Positions 26,192 to 35,328 of a stretch of DNA of 64,000 nt are shown one piece after another. A model generated the notes under the pieces. That model had not been told where the DNA came from and did not search any database. It saw only the letters and a program-made list of their open reading frames with translations. The position numbers and the translations under genes are program-made. Position 1 is the stretch's first letter; every line of letters starts with the position of its first letter. Source of the DNA: Microbulbifer marinus (GTDB taxonomy: Bacteria; Pseudomonadota; Gammaproteobacteria; Pseudomonadales; Cellvibrionaceae). The stretch spans positions 248,001 through 312,000 of the forward strand of contig NZ_FNQO01000003.1 of NCBI RefSeq assembly GCF_900107725.1. Direction: 5' to 3'.

Positions 26192-27673
26192 TTGACTCAT
26201 ACCAGTTCCTCTCACCCCGGATCTAAAAGCGAGCCACGCGCGCCCAGCCTGCTGGACGCCCTGATCCCCCTGGGGATATTGATCGCCCTTCTGTCCCTGT
26301 CGGTGTATTTCTACGGCGCCGACTCCTCTTACGGCCCGAACCAGATTGCCCTGCTGCTGTGTGCCGGCGTGGTCGCCCTGATGGGCATGAAGAACGGCCA
26401 CAGCTGGAATGATATGGAAGGAGGCATGCTGCACGGCATCGGCCTGGTGTTCGGTGCCATCCTGATTCTGCTAGCGGTGGGCGCGCTGATCGGCAGCTGG
26501 ATCCTGGCGGGAACCGTACCGTCCATGATCTATTACGGCGTACAGATACTGTCGCCGCAGTGGTTCTACGCCGCCAGCTGCATCATCTGCGCCATCGTCG
26601 GCCTCAGTATCGGCTCCAGCTGGACCACCGCCGGTACCCTCGGTGTGGCGCTGATGGGTATCGCTGGCGCGCTGGGCCTGGACCCGGCGATCACGGCTGG
26701 CGCGGTCATTTCCGGCGCCTATTTCGGCGACAAGATGTCGCCGCTGTCCGACACCACCAATGTGGCCGCGGCGGTGACCTCCAACGACCTGTTCCTGCAT
26801 ATCCGTCATATGGTGTGGACAACCCTGCCGGCATTTTTCATTGCGCTGGTGGTATTTTCCGTGATCGGGCTCACCGCCGAAACCGGCGCCGCCTCGGCAA
26901 CGGATATCGAGGAGCTGCTGTCGGCGCTGCAGGGCGAGTTCAATATCTCCCTCGTAAGCATGGTGCCGCTGGCGCTGCTGCTGTTCATGGCCTGGCGCAA
27001 GATTCCCGCCTACCCGACCCTGATCATCGGCGCCCTGGTGGGCTGCGTCATCGGGCTGGTTTTCGAGCCGGAGACCGCCCGGCGCCTGGGTGGCGGCGAC
27101 GGTACAATGGCCGCCCTCAAGGGCGCCTGGTACAGCCTGTTCGACGGCTATAAGTCCACCAGTCCCAACGAAAACGTGGCCGAACTCCTCTCCAAGGGCG
27201 GCATGAGCAGCATGCTCAACACCGTGTGGCTGATCATCTCGGCCATGGCCTTCGGCGGCGCCATGGAGCGCGCCGGCTTCCTGCAGGTCATCGTCGACTG
27301 GACCCTGTCCAAGGTGAAAACCGTCGGTGGCCTGGTGACCTCCACCGTACTGACCTGCTTCGGCATGAATGCCGCCGCCGGCGACCAGTACATGGCGATC
27401 ATCATCCCCGGGCGCATGTTCCGCGAAGCCTTCGCCGACAAGGGCCTGCACGGCCTGAACCTGTCGCGCACACTGGAGGATTCCGGCACCATCACCTCGG
27501 TACTGATTCCGTGGAATACCTGTGGTGCCTACATGAGTGCCACGCTGGGCATCGCGACCTTCAGCTATGCACCCTACGCGCTGTTCAACCTGGTCTGCCC
27601 GCTGTTGGCCATCACCTACGGCTGGTTCCACTTCAAGCAGATGCCGCTGTCGGCGGCCGCAACCGCGCGCTGA
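26192..27673 (+). CDS. nhaC: Na+/H+ antiporter NhaC
   Basis: A 493-residue polytopic membrane antiporter with about 11-12 helices. Typical NhaC stretches are present: SSWTTAGTLGVALMGIA, GAVISGAYFGDKMSPLSDTT and DSGTITSVLIPWNTCG. It exchanges cytoplasmic sodium for protons, useful in seawater. The TTG at 26192 has GGGAG six bases ahead; starting at the upstream GTG (26078) would add 38 residues before the normal N-terminus. The next gene follows after 21 bases, so the two may be co-transcribed. Confidence 0.92.
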   Translation: MTHTSSSHPGSKSEPRAPSLLDALIPLGILIALLSLSVYFYGADSSYGPNQIALLLCAGVVALMGMKNGHSWNDMEGGMLHGIGLVFGAILILLAVGALIGSWILAGTVPSMIYYGVQILSPQWFYAASCIICAIVGLSIGSSWTTAGTLGVALMGIAGALGLDPAITAGAVISGAYFGDKMSPLSDTTNVAAAVTSNDLFLHIRHMVWTTLPAFFIALVVFSVIGLTAETGAASATDIEELLSALQGEFNISLVSMVPLALLLFMAWRKIPAYPTLIIGALVGCVIGLVFEPETARRLGGGDGTMAALKGAWYSLFDGYKSTSPNENVAELLSKGGMSSMLNTVWLIISAMAFGGAMERAGFLQVIVDWTLSKVKTVGGLVTSTVLTCFGMNAAAGDQYMAIIIPGRMFREAFADKGLHGLNLSRTLEDSGTITSVLIPWNTCGAYMSATLGIATFSYAPYALFNLVCPLLAITYGWFHFKQMPLSAAATAR

Positions 27674-27694
27674 TGCGGGAGATTCGAGTTATTT

Positions 27695-28747
27695 ATGAGT
27701 GACAGCGGCACCCTGAGCGCCCTGATCGGCGAGGCCAAGTTCAAACTGCGCTGGTTCGATCTGGGCCGGCGCCTGCAGCCGGTGTCCCGCACCGCCGCCG
27801 AAGCCTTTGAAGCAGGCCAGGCGCCCTGGCCCTACCCCTATTTACGCCAGGCGTGGGTCGCGCTGCTGCTGTGGCCGGAGGAAGGTGGTGAACCGGTCGT
27901 CTGGTTCCTGCGACTGCCGCTGGACGAACAGGGCAAACTGCAGTTGCAGGCCAGGGACGCATTTCTGCGCCTGCTGACACAGAAGCTGCAACAGAACGGG
28001 AAGGCGCCGTCGGAATCTGCCGCGCAGCAATTGCACGGCGCGCTCGAACAGAGCGGCCTGCTGTTTACACCGGCGCCGGAGCGGCAGGCCAGCTTCCACG
28101 CCCGCGCAGCCCTGTTGCTGAAGCGCCCGGCAAGTTCGCATTACGCGGCGACGCTGAGCTATTTCCACGAGCCACAGTCCAGCCGCTGGGATCAACTGGC
28201 CATTCAGGGAATCGCCGACCTGGCGGCTCGCTGGGACGGGGAGCAGAAAGTCATTCTGCAAGCCATCCCGTCCCTGGCACCGCCGGTATTTATCAGCCTG
28301 TGCCAGTGTCTCGAGAATGAGGCCGTCGACCATCAGCTGGCCGACGGGATCATCAGGCGTGCCCAAATCGAGCTGCACGGCGAGTCTCCGGACCTCGCCA
28401 TCATCGCCGCCGCCGTGCGCGGAATCTCGCATTCGCCAGCACGCGGCATGCGGCTGGAATTCCTGACCCAGGTGCTGAATGCCAGCGCGGGCGCCAATGG
28501 GGAAATCCTCGCTGCCATCGGCAGCCGCTGCGCCTACGACCTCGAACACGAGGCGCTGGCCAGAGCCTGGCTCGGCGCGCTGGCGCAACACCAAAACCAG
28601 TCGACCTTCAATCTGCTGATGTCCGACCTGATGTTTCTGCCCCAGGTTCGTTCGTCACTCCTCAACGCACTGCGGGACCCCGCGCGCCCGGAAGCCCTCG
28701 CACGCGCCTTCGGCGAGTTTCTGCACGGACCGAAACCGACCCACTGA
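27695..28747 (+). CDS. DUF3549 family protein
   Basis: 350 residues, soluble, rich in Leu, Ala and Gln. The N-terminal FKLRWFDLGRRLQPVS and PWPYPYLRQAWVALLLWP segments match the DUF3549 family found in gammaproteobacteria. Function is unknown. ATG at 27695. It is immediately downstream of nhaC, but no functional link is known. Confidence 0.8.
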   Translation: MSDSGTLSALIGEAKFKLRWFDLGRRLQPVSRTAAEAFEAGQAPWPYPYLRQAWVALLLWPEEGGEPVVWFLRLPLDEQGKLQLQARDAFLRLLTQKLQQNGKAPSESAAQQLHGALEQSGLLFTPAPERQASFHARAALLLKRPASSHYAATLSYFHEPQSSRWDQLAIQGIADLAARWDGEQKVILQAIPSLAPPVFISLCQCLENEAVDHQLADGIIRRAQIELHGESPDLAIIAAAVRGISHSPARGMRLEFLTQVLNASAGANGEILAAIGSRCAYDLEHEALARAWLGALAQHQNQSTFNLLMSDLMFLPQVRSSLLNALRDPARPEALARAFGEFLHGPKPTH

Positions 28748-28754
28748 GACCGGC

Positions 28755-28780
28755 GCCACGGCCTCCTCGGCGGCCGTGGC
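28755..28780 (+). terminator. Hairpin after the DUF3549 gene
   Basis: A GCCACGGCC / GGCCGTGGC stem lies just after the stop codon. No U-run follows, so it is a weak terminator candidate or 3'-end protector. Confidence 0.4.
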
Positions 28781-28917
28781 GGTCATCTGCCAGCAGCACC
28801 GGCGCGACAGACGAGCATCATCCCAGGATATCGAGCCGCCCGTTATCGCGGGCGGCCTACAATAGTTTCTCCACTGTCACCCTTCGGCTATCTATCGCGC
28901 ATGGTCCAACAGCCCTG

Positions 28918-29784
28918 ATGAGAAACCTGATGTCGGGCGCCGGCATTTTGATCGGTGCCCTAGTGCCCGTGCCGGGGCTTGCCCAGCCGCCGGAAATGAT
29001 CGACCCCAGCGTGCACTGGGCTTACGCCACCTTTTTCGGCACCGGCTGGTACAAGATCAATGACGAGAACAGTGCCTATGTCATGCGCGTCGCGCCTCGT
29101 CGGGTTTTCGGTGACGCCCGTTTCGACCAATCGGGTAACCGCGAAGTTGCCTACACGCTGCGAGCGCCGATCACCGTCGGCGTGGCCGAGTTCGATTTCG
29201 GCGACATTTCCGCGCTCATCGATTCTGGCAACCTGAAAATCGCCAGTGCCGGGCTCAGCCTGGATGCGGATATTCCGCTGACCTCCCGTTTCTCGATTCG
29301 CCCGCTCGCGCAGGCGAGTTACGGCACCGTGATCAATGACAGCGACCACGCCTGGAGCTACGCCACGGAAATCAAGAGCCGCTACAGGTTTCAGTCGGGC
29401 CAGCTGGACTGGGCAATACTGGCCGATCTCGGCTACGTCGGTTACAACGCTGACGAGGGCGACTCAGATGACTTCGTATTTGCCGCCGCGGGGGCCGAAT
29501 TCGCCTACCCGCTCGGCTGGTTGAGCAGCCAGCAGAGTCAGACGATGCTTTATTGGCATGTCAGCTTCATCGACTTTGTCGACGAAGTACGTGTCCGCTC
29601 TGAGTTCGACAAATTCGACTCCGTCGCCAACTACTGGCAGGCCGGTGCTGCCATCGGCAAGCGCGATGGACCGATTTGCATCGGGTTTCTGAAGTTTGAC
29701 CGCCTGGGACTGGCTTACAATTACAGCGCAACCGGCGAGTTGCGCGGCGTGAAACTTATCTTCAGATCGCTGTATGAGTTTTAA
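28918..29784 (+). CDS. Outer-membrane beta-barrel protein
   Basis: 288 residues with a signal peptide (ILIGALVPVPGLAQ, cleavage after about residue 23). Alternating aromatic and polar strands continue to a C-terminal SLYEF, an aromatic-ended Omp signature. The composition fits a single beta barrel of about 12 strands, resembling proteins annotated as solitary outer-membrane autotransporter barrel, but that family call is from memory and tentative. ATG at 28918; MRNLMSG allows a second start four codons on. Substrate or role is not known. Confidence 0.65.
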   Translation: MRNLMSGAGILIGALVPVPGLAQPPEMIDPSVHWAYATFFGTGWYKINDENSAYVMRVAPRRVFGDARFDQSGNREVAYTLRAPITVGVAEFDFGDISALIDSGNLKIASAGLSLDADIPLTSRFSIRPLAQASYGTVINDSDHAWSYATEIKSRYRFQSGQLDWAILADLGYVGYNADEGDSDDFVFAAAGAEFAYPLGWLSSQQSQTMLYWHVSFIDFVDEVRVRSEFDKFDSVANYWQAGAAIGKRDGPICIGFLKFDRLGLAYNYSATGELRGVKLIFRSLYEF

Positions 29785-30158
29785 AAAACGCAGATGGCGG
29801 GGAGCGCAGATCGGCAAGGGGAGAGCTGCCCGGTACGGCAAGCACAGCGACCCGGCATAAAAAATCACAGTTTCGGCGTTGGAATAATTTCCTCCCCGCT
29901 TTTTCAAAAAAAATTTCTCGCCGCCGCGCAATGGTCTACCGGCAAATTTGGCAGAAAACCCGTTAAATTTAGGTACTTTTGCGCGACAAACTGGCACAAA
30001 ATTTATCCAGACTTCACCGCTGGCGGCTATTTAAACCCTGCGCCTATTACACTCCATTGGGCGGTATCTTTGTAGAAAAGATTTTTACAAAGCTGACCAA
30101 ACAGGTGACGTTTTATTGGCTATGCTAATGGCTAACATCAACGGAAAGGAGTTAGGGG
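29785..30158. other. AT-rich spacer ahead of the small lipoprotein
   Basis: About 370 bases, clearly richer in A and T than the surrounding genes from 29860 on, without a convincing ORF. A TATGCT at about 30121 could serve as a -10 element for the lipoprotein gene. The composition could reflect a silenced (H-NS/MvaT-type) promoter region or older foreign DNA; neither is shown. Confidence 0.4.
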
Positions 30159-30353
30159 ATGAATTTCACTCCAGCCAAGTACTTAATGGGAATTATCAGT
30201 GCACTGGTTCTGGCGGGCTGCTGTGCCGCACCTGCGCCACCGGCCTCCTGCCCTCCGGGCTCTGAACAAATTCCAATGTCAATGGCCTGTCCTGCGGACG
30301 CTGACTGCTGGATGGCTTCAGACAACGTGCGCTGCATGAAAGTGGTCAAGTAA
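30159..30353 (+). CDS. Small cysteine-rich lipoprotein
   Basis: 64 residues. An N-terminal lipoprotein signal ends in SALVLAGC (lipobox, Cys21). The mature 44 residues carry six cysteines in all (21, 22, 31, 44, 50, 59), several prolines and no other recognisable domain. GGAAAGGAG precedes the ATG at good distance. It is followed by a large inverted repeat and an intrinsic terminator, so it is a single-gene unit. Function is unknown; a disulfide-stabilised envelope protein is plausible. Confidence 0.75.
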   Translation: MNFTPAKYLMGIISALVLAGCCAAPAPPASCPPGSEQIPMSMACPADADCWMASDNVRCMKVVK

Positions 30354-30372
30354 GATCAAATTGCAGCAAAAC

Positions 30373-30490
30373 TGTGTGGTGATTCATACTAAATGGGGTT
30401 TTGAAGCGAGCCGGCAGGCGGCAGCACAGTACCGGGCCGCACCCGGCGCTGAGATTCTGCGAAGCATCATTTAGTATGAGTCACCACACC
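30373..30490. repeat. 118-bp element with 22-base inverted-repeat ends
   Basis: The sequence at 30373-30395 (TGTGTGGTGATTCATACT and on) recurs inverted at 30468-30489 with one mismatch. The 72-base interior is GC-rich and not coding. The element lies between the lipoprotein stop and its terminator, so it would form a large 3'-UTR hairpin. It looks like a miniature inverted-repeat element; no second copy was seen in the window. Confidence 0.75.
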
Positions 30491-30491
30491 G

Positions 30492-30521
30492 AATGCCGCT
30501 TTTCGAAGCGGCATTTGTATT
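30492..30521 (+). terminator. Rho-independent terminator with TTCG tetraloop
   Basis: AATGCCGCTT-TTCG-AAGCGGCATT followed by TGTATTT. It ends the small-lipoprotein transcript and starts two bases after the inverted-repeat element. Confidence 0.85.
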
Positions 30522-30686
30522 TATGGCGTCTCCGCGTATCACCCACCGGGTATCCCCACCGAGCCAATCAGACTCTGGCTCACCGCCGCAATTACCGTTA
30601 GCATTGACCCTCCATGCAGGCCGGTAGTCCCACGGCCTGCCAGCCACCGCTGGCACACCTTTCCAAGAGCAATAAACCAGGTTCAC

Positions 30687-32309
30687 ATGACAAGCGAATC
30701 CTTTGCGGGCAGCCGCACCGCCGCAATTGCGCAACTCAAAGCCCACCACCAGAAGCACAAGTGGTCCCTGCGCGAAATGTTCGCCAGCGACAGCCAGCGC
30801 GCGCAGAAATACAGCGCCACCGCGGCCGGACTCTACCTGGATTACAGTAAGAATCACCTGCGCGACGACACGCTGCAGCTGCTGCTCGACTATGCCGAAC
30901 AGATAGATCTCGGCGAACAGATCAACGCCCTGTTCAGCGGAGCCGCTATCAACAATACCGAGCACCGCCCCGCCCTGCACAGTGCACTGCGCTTCCAGGG
31001 CAAACCGCAAACGGAACACGAACAGGCAGTGGCGGATTGCCGCCAGCAGATGCGGCAATTTGCCGAACAGGTGCAGAGCGGCAGCTGGCGCGGCTTCAGT
31101 GGCGAACCAATTCGCCATATCGTCAACATCGGTATCGGTGGTTCCGACCTCGGCCCGCGCATGGTGGTGGAGGCACTGCGCCCCTGGCAGAAGAGCGACA
31201 TCTCCGTGCACTTCGTGGCCAATATCGACGGCGCCGACCTGATGGATACACTGGCCGGACTGCCGGCGGAAAGCACTCTGTTTATTGTCGCTTCCAAGTC
31301 TTTTTCCACACTGGAAACCCGCCAAAACGCCCTCTCCGCACGCCAGTGGGTATTGGACGCCGGCTGTAGTGAAGACCAGCTGGCTCAGCATTTCGTCGCC
31401 GTCAGCAGCAATATCGTCGCGGCGCAGGACTTCGGCATTGCGGCGGAGAATATTTTTCCGATGTGGAGCTGGGTGGGCGGGCGCTACTCCCTGTGGTCCG
31501 CAATCGGCCTGCCAATCGCCCTGGCCTGCGGTTATGAAACTTACGAACAACTGCTGTCCGGCGCCCACGCAATGGACGAGCACTTCGCCAGCGCCCCATT
31601 TGCGGAAAACCTGCCGGTGCTGCTGGCGCTGATCCATTTCTGGTACCGCCAGTGCTGGAATGCGTCCAGCCAGGTGGTATTGCCCTACGCGCAGCGACTG
31701 GCCAAATTCCCCGCCTGGCTGCAGCAGCTGGATATGGAAAGCCTGGGTAAAGGGGTGAACCGCGAGGGGCATCACCTGCAATACCCGAGTGGCAGCGTGA
31801 TCTGGGGTACCGAGGGCAGCAACGGCCAGCACTCGTTCCACCAGCTGCTGCACCAGGGCACCGACCTGATCCCCGCGGACTTTATTGCCGTGAAGGAACC
31901 TACCTCGGCGCTGACAGAGCAGCACCAGTGGCTGCTGGCCTGCTGTATCAGCCAGAGCCAGGCGCTGCTGCGCGGCAAGAGCCTGCAGGAGGCCCGCCAG
32001 GAGCTGGAGCAACAGGGCTATACCCACCGGGAAGCCCATGCACTGGCGCCGCACAAGGTGGTGCCCGGCAACCGGCCGAGCAACACGCTGGTGATGCAAC
32101 GGCTGGACCCGTTTACCCTCGGATCAGTGCTGGCACTCTACGAACACAAGGTATTTATCGGCGGCTGCCTGCTCGGCATCAATCCATTCGACCAGTGGGG
32201 CGTGGAGTTGGGCAAACTGCTCGGTGCGCAGGTTCACGCTGCGATCGGCGGCGAGACGCCGGAGGAGTGGGACGGCTCGACCCGCAACCTGCTCGAGAAA
32301 CTCTTTTAA
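30687..32309 (+). CDS. pgi: Glucose-6-phosphate isomerase
   Basis: A 540-residue phosphoglucose isomerase interconverting glucose-6-P and fructose-6-P. Family blocks present: IGIGGSDLGPRMVVEAL, FIVASKSFSTLET, GGRYSLWSAIGLPIAL, the catalytic-region GTEGSNGQHSFHQLLHQGT, and the signature ending GGCLLGINPFDQWGVELGK. ATG at 30687. It is convergent with the MarC-family gene; the spacer has only weak pairing. Confidence 0.96.
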   Translation: MTSESFAGSRTAAIAQLKAHHQKHKWSLREMFASDSQRAQKYSATAAGLYLDYSKNHLRDDTLQLLLDYAEQIDLGEQINALFSGAAINNTEHRPALHSALRFQGKPQTEHEQAVADCRQQMRQFAEQVQSGSWRGFSGEPIRHIVNIGIGGSDLGPRMVVEALRPWQKSDISVHFVANIDGADLMDTLAGLPAESTLFIVASKSFSTLETRQNALSARQWVLDAGCSEDQLAQHFVAVSSNIVAAQDFGIAAENIFPMWSWVGGRYSLWSAIGLPIALACGYETYEQLLSGAHAMDEHFASAPFAENLPVLLALIHFWYRQCWNASSQVVLPYAQRLAKFPAWLQQLDMESLGKGVNREGHHLQYPSGSVIWGTEGSNGQHSFHQLLHQGTDLIPADFIAVKEPTSALTEQHQWLLACCISQSQALLRGKSLQEARQELEQQGYTHREAHALAPHKVVPGNRPSNTLVMQRLDPFTLGSVLALYEHKVFIGGCLLGINPFDQWGVELGKLLGAQVHAAIGGETPEEWDGSTRNLLEKLF

Positions 32310-32354
32310 CTCCAGCGCAATACCGGGGAGCCTCTGAACAAGTCCCGAGACTCC

Positions 32355-32996
32355 CTAGGGCGCTATTGGACCTCCCATTAGCGCCAGCCATCGCTCTATG
32401 CCCTTCAGGATCATATCCACCGCAAAAGAGCCGGTGAACAGTGCCGTGATGCGGCCCGCCACCTCGACATATTTGCGCACGTAGCGCTCCTGGCGCGTCT
32501 GCACCCAGTCGTACAGCATTTTCAGCAGTATCAGTGAGGTCAGCGCCGTGACCATGGCCAGGGTAATCGCCGCTGAGCCAGCCCCGGCCCCCAGACGGCT
32601 GCCGGCCAGCACGCTGGCACTGATGGTGCCGGGGCCAACGATAAATGGCATTGCAATAGCGCCGGCCACTTCCTGCGAGTGCAGATTGATACTCTGGATG
32701 GGTGCACCGACGCCCAGGGTCAGGCGGATGCCGATAATCAGGAACGTAATGCCGCCGAAAATCAGGAAGGCGAGAAAGCGCACCTGCAACACCTGATCGA
32801 AAATGACTTCGCCAAACCAGGCAAACAGTAAAAATACCGTTAGGCTGATCATAAAGGCGCGCATTAGCAGACCGGAGAAAACCTTCAACTCCAGCCCGCG
32901 GATCAGGTCGAGCAGGTAGACGCTCAGAATAAAAGGATTGAGCAGGACGAGCAGCAACAGGAAGGATTTGTTGAACTGCTCCAGGTCCAGTTCCAT
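32355..32996 (-). CDS. MarC-family integral membrane protein
   Basis: 213 residues with about six hydrophobic helices and the family core segments LLLVLLNPFILSVYLLDL, IFGGITFLIIGIRL and AIAMPFIVGPGTIS. MarC proteins have no established transport substrate. The gene follows slipin by 18 bases in the same direction, so it may be the last gene of an nfeD-slipin-marC unit. Confidence 0.88.
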   Translation of the reverse strand: MELDLEQFNKSFLLLLVLLNPFILSVYLLDLIRGLELKVFSGLLMRAFMISLTVFLLFAWFGEVIFDQVLQVRFLAFLIFGGITFLIIGIRLTLGVGAPIQSINLHSQEVAGAIAMPFIVGPGTISASVLAGSRLGAGAGSAAITLAMVTALTSLILLKMLYDWVQTRQERYVRKYVEVAGRITALFTGSFAVDMILKGIERWLALMGGPIAP

Positions 32997-33014
32997 CGCC
33001 GGTCACTCAACCTC

Positions 33015-33776
33015 TCAGGTCTTATTGCCGCTCGCCTGTTGCATAAGCGGCTGGATCAGATCCAGCGGCAGCGGGAACACAATAGTGGAATTCTTCTCAC
33101 CGGCAATATCAATCAGCGTCTGCATATAGCGCAGGGTAATCGCGTTGGGATTCTTCGACAGCTGGTCCGCAGCCTCGGTCAGTTTTACCGCGGCCTGGGC
33201 CTCACCCTCCGCATGAATCACCTTGGCGCGCCGGGAGCGCTCTGCTTCCGCCTGCTTGGCGATCGCGCGGATCATGCTCTCGTCCAGGTCGATATGCTTG
33301 ATCTCCACATTGGTGACCTTCACGCCCCAGGCATCGGTCTGCTCGTCGAGAATTTTCTGGATATCCACATTGAGCTTGTCGCGCTCCGACAACATCTCGT
33401 CCAGTTCGTGTTTGCCCAGTACCGAGCGCAGTGTGGTCTGGGACAGCTGGCTGACCGCCTCGTGATAGTGCTCCACGTTGATGATCGCGGACTGCGGGTT
33501 GACCACCCGGTAGTAGACCACCGCGTTGACCTTGACCGAGACGTTGTCCTTGCTGATCACGTCCTGGGTCGGCACGTCCATGACCACCGTACGCAGATCC
33601 ACGCGCTCCATGGTCTGGATTATCGGAATGATGATGATCAGGCCGGGCCCCTTTACGGCCTGGAAGCGGCCTAGGAAAAACACCACCGCCCGTTCGTATT
33701 CGCGCAGGATGCGAATGGCATACATCAGCAGCAGCACTACTGCCGCCACCAGTAACCCCATAAAGTAACTGACCAT
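33015..33776 (-). CDS. Slipin / stomatin-like SPFH protein
   Basis: 253 residues: one N-terminal membrane helix (about 4-22) and an SPFH domain. It shows [46 protein letters not shown] and the coiled-coil [20 protein letters not shown]. Slipins form membrane microdomain scaffolds and commonly pair with NfeD proteases, as here: nfeD lies 37 bases upstream in the same direction. Confidence 0.95.
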   Translation of the reverse strand: MVSYFMGLLVAAVVLLLMYAIRILREYERAVVFFLGRFQAVKGPGLIIIIPIIQTMERVDLRTVVMDVPTQDVISKDNVSVKVNAVVYYRVVNPQSAIINVEHYHEAVSQLSQTTLRSVLGKHELDEMLSERDKLNVDIQKILDEQTDAWGVKVTNVEIKHIDLDESMIRAIAKQAEAERSRRAKVIHAEGEAQAAVKLTEAADQLSKNPNAITLRYMQTLIDIAGEKNSTIVFPLPLDLIQPLMQQASGNKT

Positions 33777-33813
33777 TCCGAACTCTCCTTATTTCGTTAT
33801 TCCCTTGAGGCTG

Positions 33814-35253
33814 TTAACCCGGCTCCACCCGTAAAAACAGTCCGTGCTGTTCCACCACCCTGACCCGCTGCCCGGGCTGCAGCGGCTGGTCGCAGCGCGC
33901 CTGCCAGATTTCACCGTCCAGGTGCACCAGTACATCGCCGTCCTGGATGCCACTGACAATCGCAGTGCGCCCCACCAGCGCATTCTCGATCGCGACGCGC
34001 GGCTTACGCAGGCTCTTGCCCACCGCCATCAATATACCGAGCAGCGCCAACCCGCTGACACCAGCAATGGCGCCGATCAATTTGCGTGACACCTGCATGC
34101 CCGGTACGTCGCTGTCGATCAGCATGACCGAGCCGATCACCAGCGCGATCACGCCACCGATACCGAGCGCGCCGAAACTCGGCATAAAGACTTCCGCGAC
34201 GATCAACAGAGCGCCGACAATAATCAGTGCCAGCCCGGCGTAATTGATCGGCAGCACCTGCAGGGCGTAGAAAGCCAGCAACAGGCAGATGATGCCGACG
34301 ATTCCCGGTACCAGCGCACCCGGGTTGTAGCCCTCGAAGATCAGGCCGTAAATGCCGATCAGCAACAGAATATAGGCTATCTGTGGGTTGGTGATCAGCG
34401 CCAGGAGTTCATTGCGCCAGTCCGGTTCATAGGCTTCCAGCGGCAGCTCGGCGATATTGGCCGACAGTGTAATGTCACCCGCATCGAGTGCCACCTTGCG
34501 GCCGGCGACCTGCTTCAACAGGTCCTCGTTGTTCTTCGCCACTATGTCGATGACGTTCTGCTCCAACGCTTCGGAAGCGGTCAGGGTCGCCGCTTCGCGC
34601 ACGGCCTTTTCCGCCCAGTCCGCGTTGCGGTTATGGCGCTTGGCCAGGCCGCGGATAAACGCCACCGAGTCGTTGACCATCTTGCGCTCCATCGCGGTGC
34701 CGGATGCCGGCGCCTGCTTTTGCTCGCCGCTCTTATCCTCTTTTTCCTCGGCGCTCTCTTCCTCCTGATCGCCTTTTTTGCCGGAGGATTTGTCGTCGGG
34801 CTGCTCACCGGGAGCGGCGGGACCCGGCATGCCGCCCATCTGTACCGGGGTCGCCGCACCGAGCGTCGTCGCCGGCGTCATCGCGGCGATATGGCTGGCG
34901 TAGAGGATATAGGTGCCGGCGCTGGCGGCGCGGGCACCGGCAGGATGCACATAGGTAACGATGGGTATCGGCGAGGCGAGGATATGCTGGATGATATCGC
35001 GGGTGGCGGCGTCGAGACCGCCGGGGGTATCCATCTGCAGCACGATCAGCTGCGCGCCGTTTTCCCCGGCTTCCTCGGACGCACGGACAAGATAATCGGT
35101 GGTGGCCGGCCCTATAGGTCCTTTGATGGACAGCAGGGCCACGTGGGGGCGTTCGCTCTGCTGCGCGCCGGCGAGTGCCGCCAGCGCAATCAGCAGCAGG
35201 GTAAAACAAACCGGCAGCCGCCGGCGCAACCTCTGAGAAATCCGATTCGGCAT
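33814..35253 (-). CDS. nfeD: NfeD-family membrane serine protease (ClpP-class plus NfeD domain)
   Basis: 479 residues. A signal sequence (about 15-30) is followed by a ClpP/SppA-like protease domain with serine in GARAASAGTY and lysine in MERKMVNDS. An acidic linker rich in Lys and Glu separates these (about 155-190). Four to five helices follow (about 290-405) and a C-terminal OB-fold NfeD domain ends the protein (GRTAIVSGIQDGDVLVHLDG). In archaea the partner protease cleaves the C-terminus of stomatin; here it precedes slipin. Confidence 0.93.
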   Translation of the reverse strand: MPNRISQRLRRRLPVCFTLLLIALAALAGAQQSERPHVALLSIKGPIGPATTDYLVRASEEAGENGAQLIVLQMDTPGGLDAATRDIIQHILASPIPIVTYVHPAGARAASAGTYILYASHIAAMTPATTLGAATPVQMGGMPGPAAPGEQPDDKSSGKKGDQEEESAEEKEDKSGEQKQAPASGTAMERKMVNDSVAFIRGLAKRHNRNADWAEKAVREAATLTASEALEQNVIDIVAKNNEDLLKQVAGRKVALDAGDITLSANIAELPLEAYEPDWRNELLALITNPQIAYILLLIGIYGLIFEGYNPGALVPGIVGIICLLLAFYALQVLPINYAGLALIIVGALLIVAEVFMPSFGALGIGGVIALVIGSVMLIDSDVPGMQVSRKLIGAIAGVSGLALLGILMAVGKSLRKPRVAIENALVGRTAIVSGIQDGDVLVHLDGEIWQARCDQPLQPGQRVRVVEQHGLFLRVEPG

Positions 35254-35328
35254 GGCATCTATCCCGGATGCAGGAAAGGCGATAAAACCAGCCTAACAGA
35301 TTGTCGCGCAGACGGCCTGCCGCCGCCG

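Noticed and set aside
28741..28917. Inverted repeat and CAGCAGCACCGG text after the DUF3549 gene as a fourth family-1 element
   Set aside because: It lacks the GGCCCTG ends and the paired arms of copies A-C; only a local hairpin is present.
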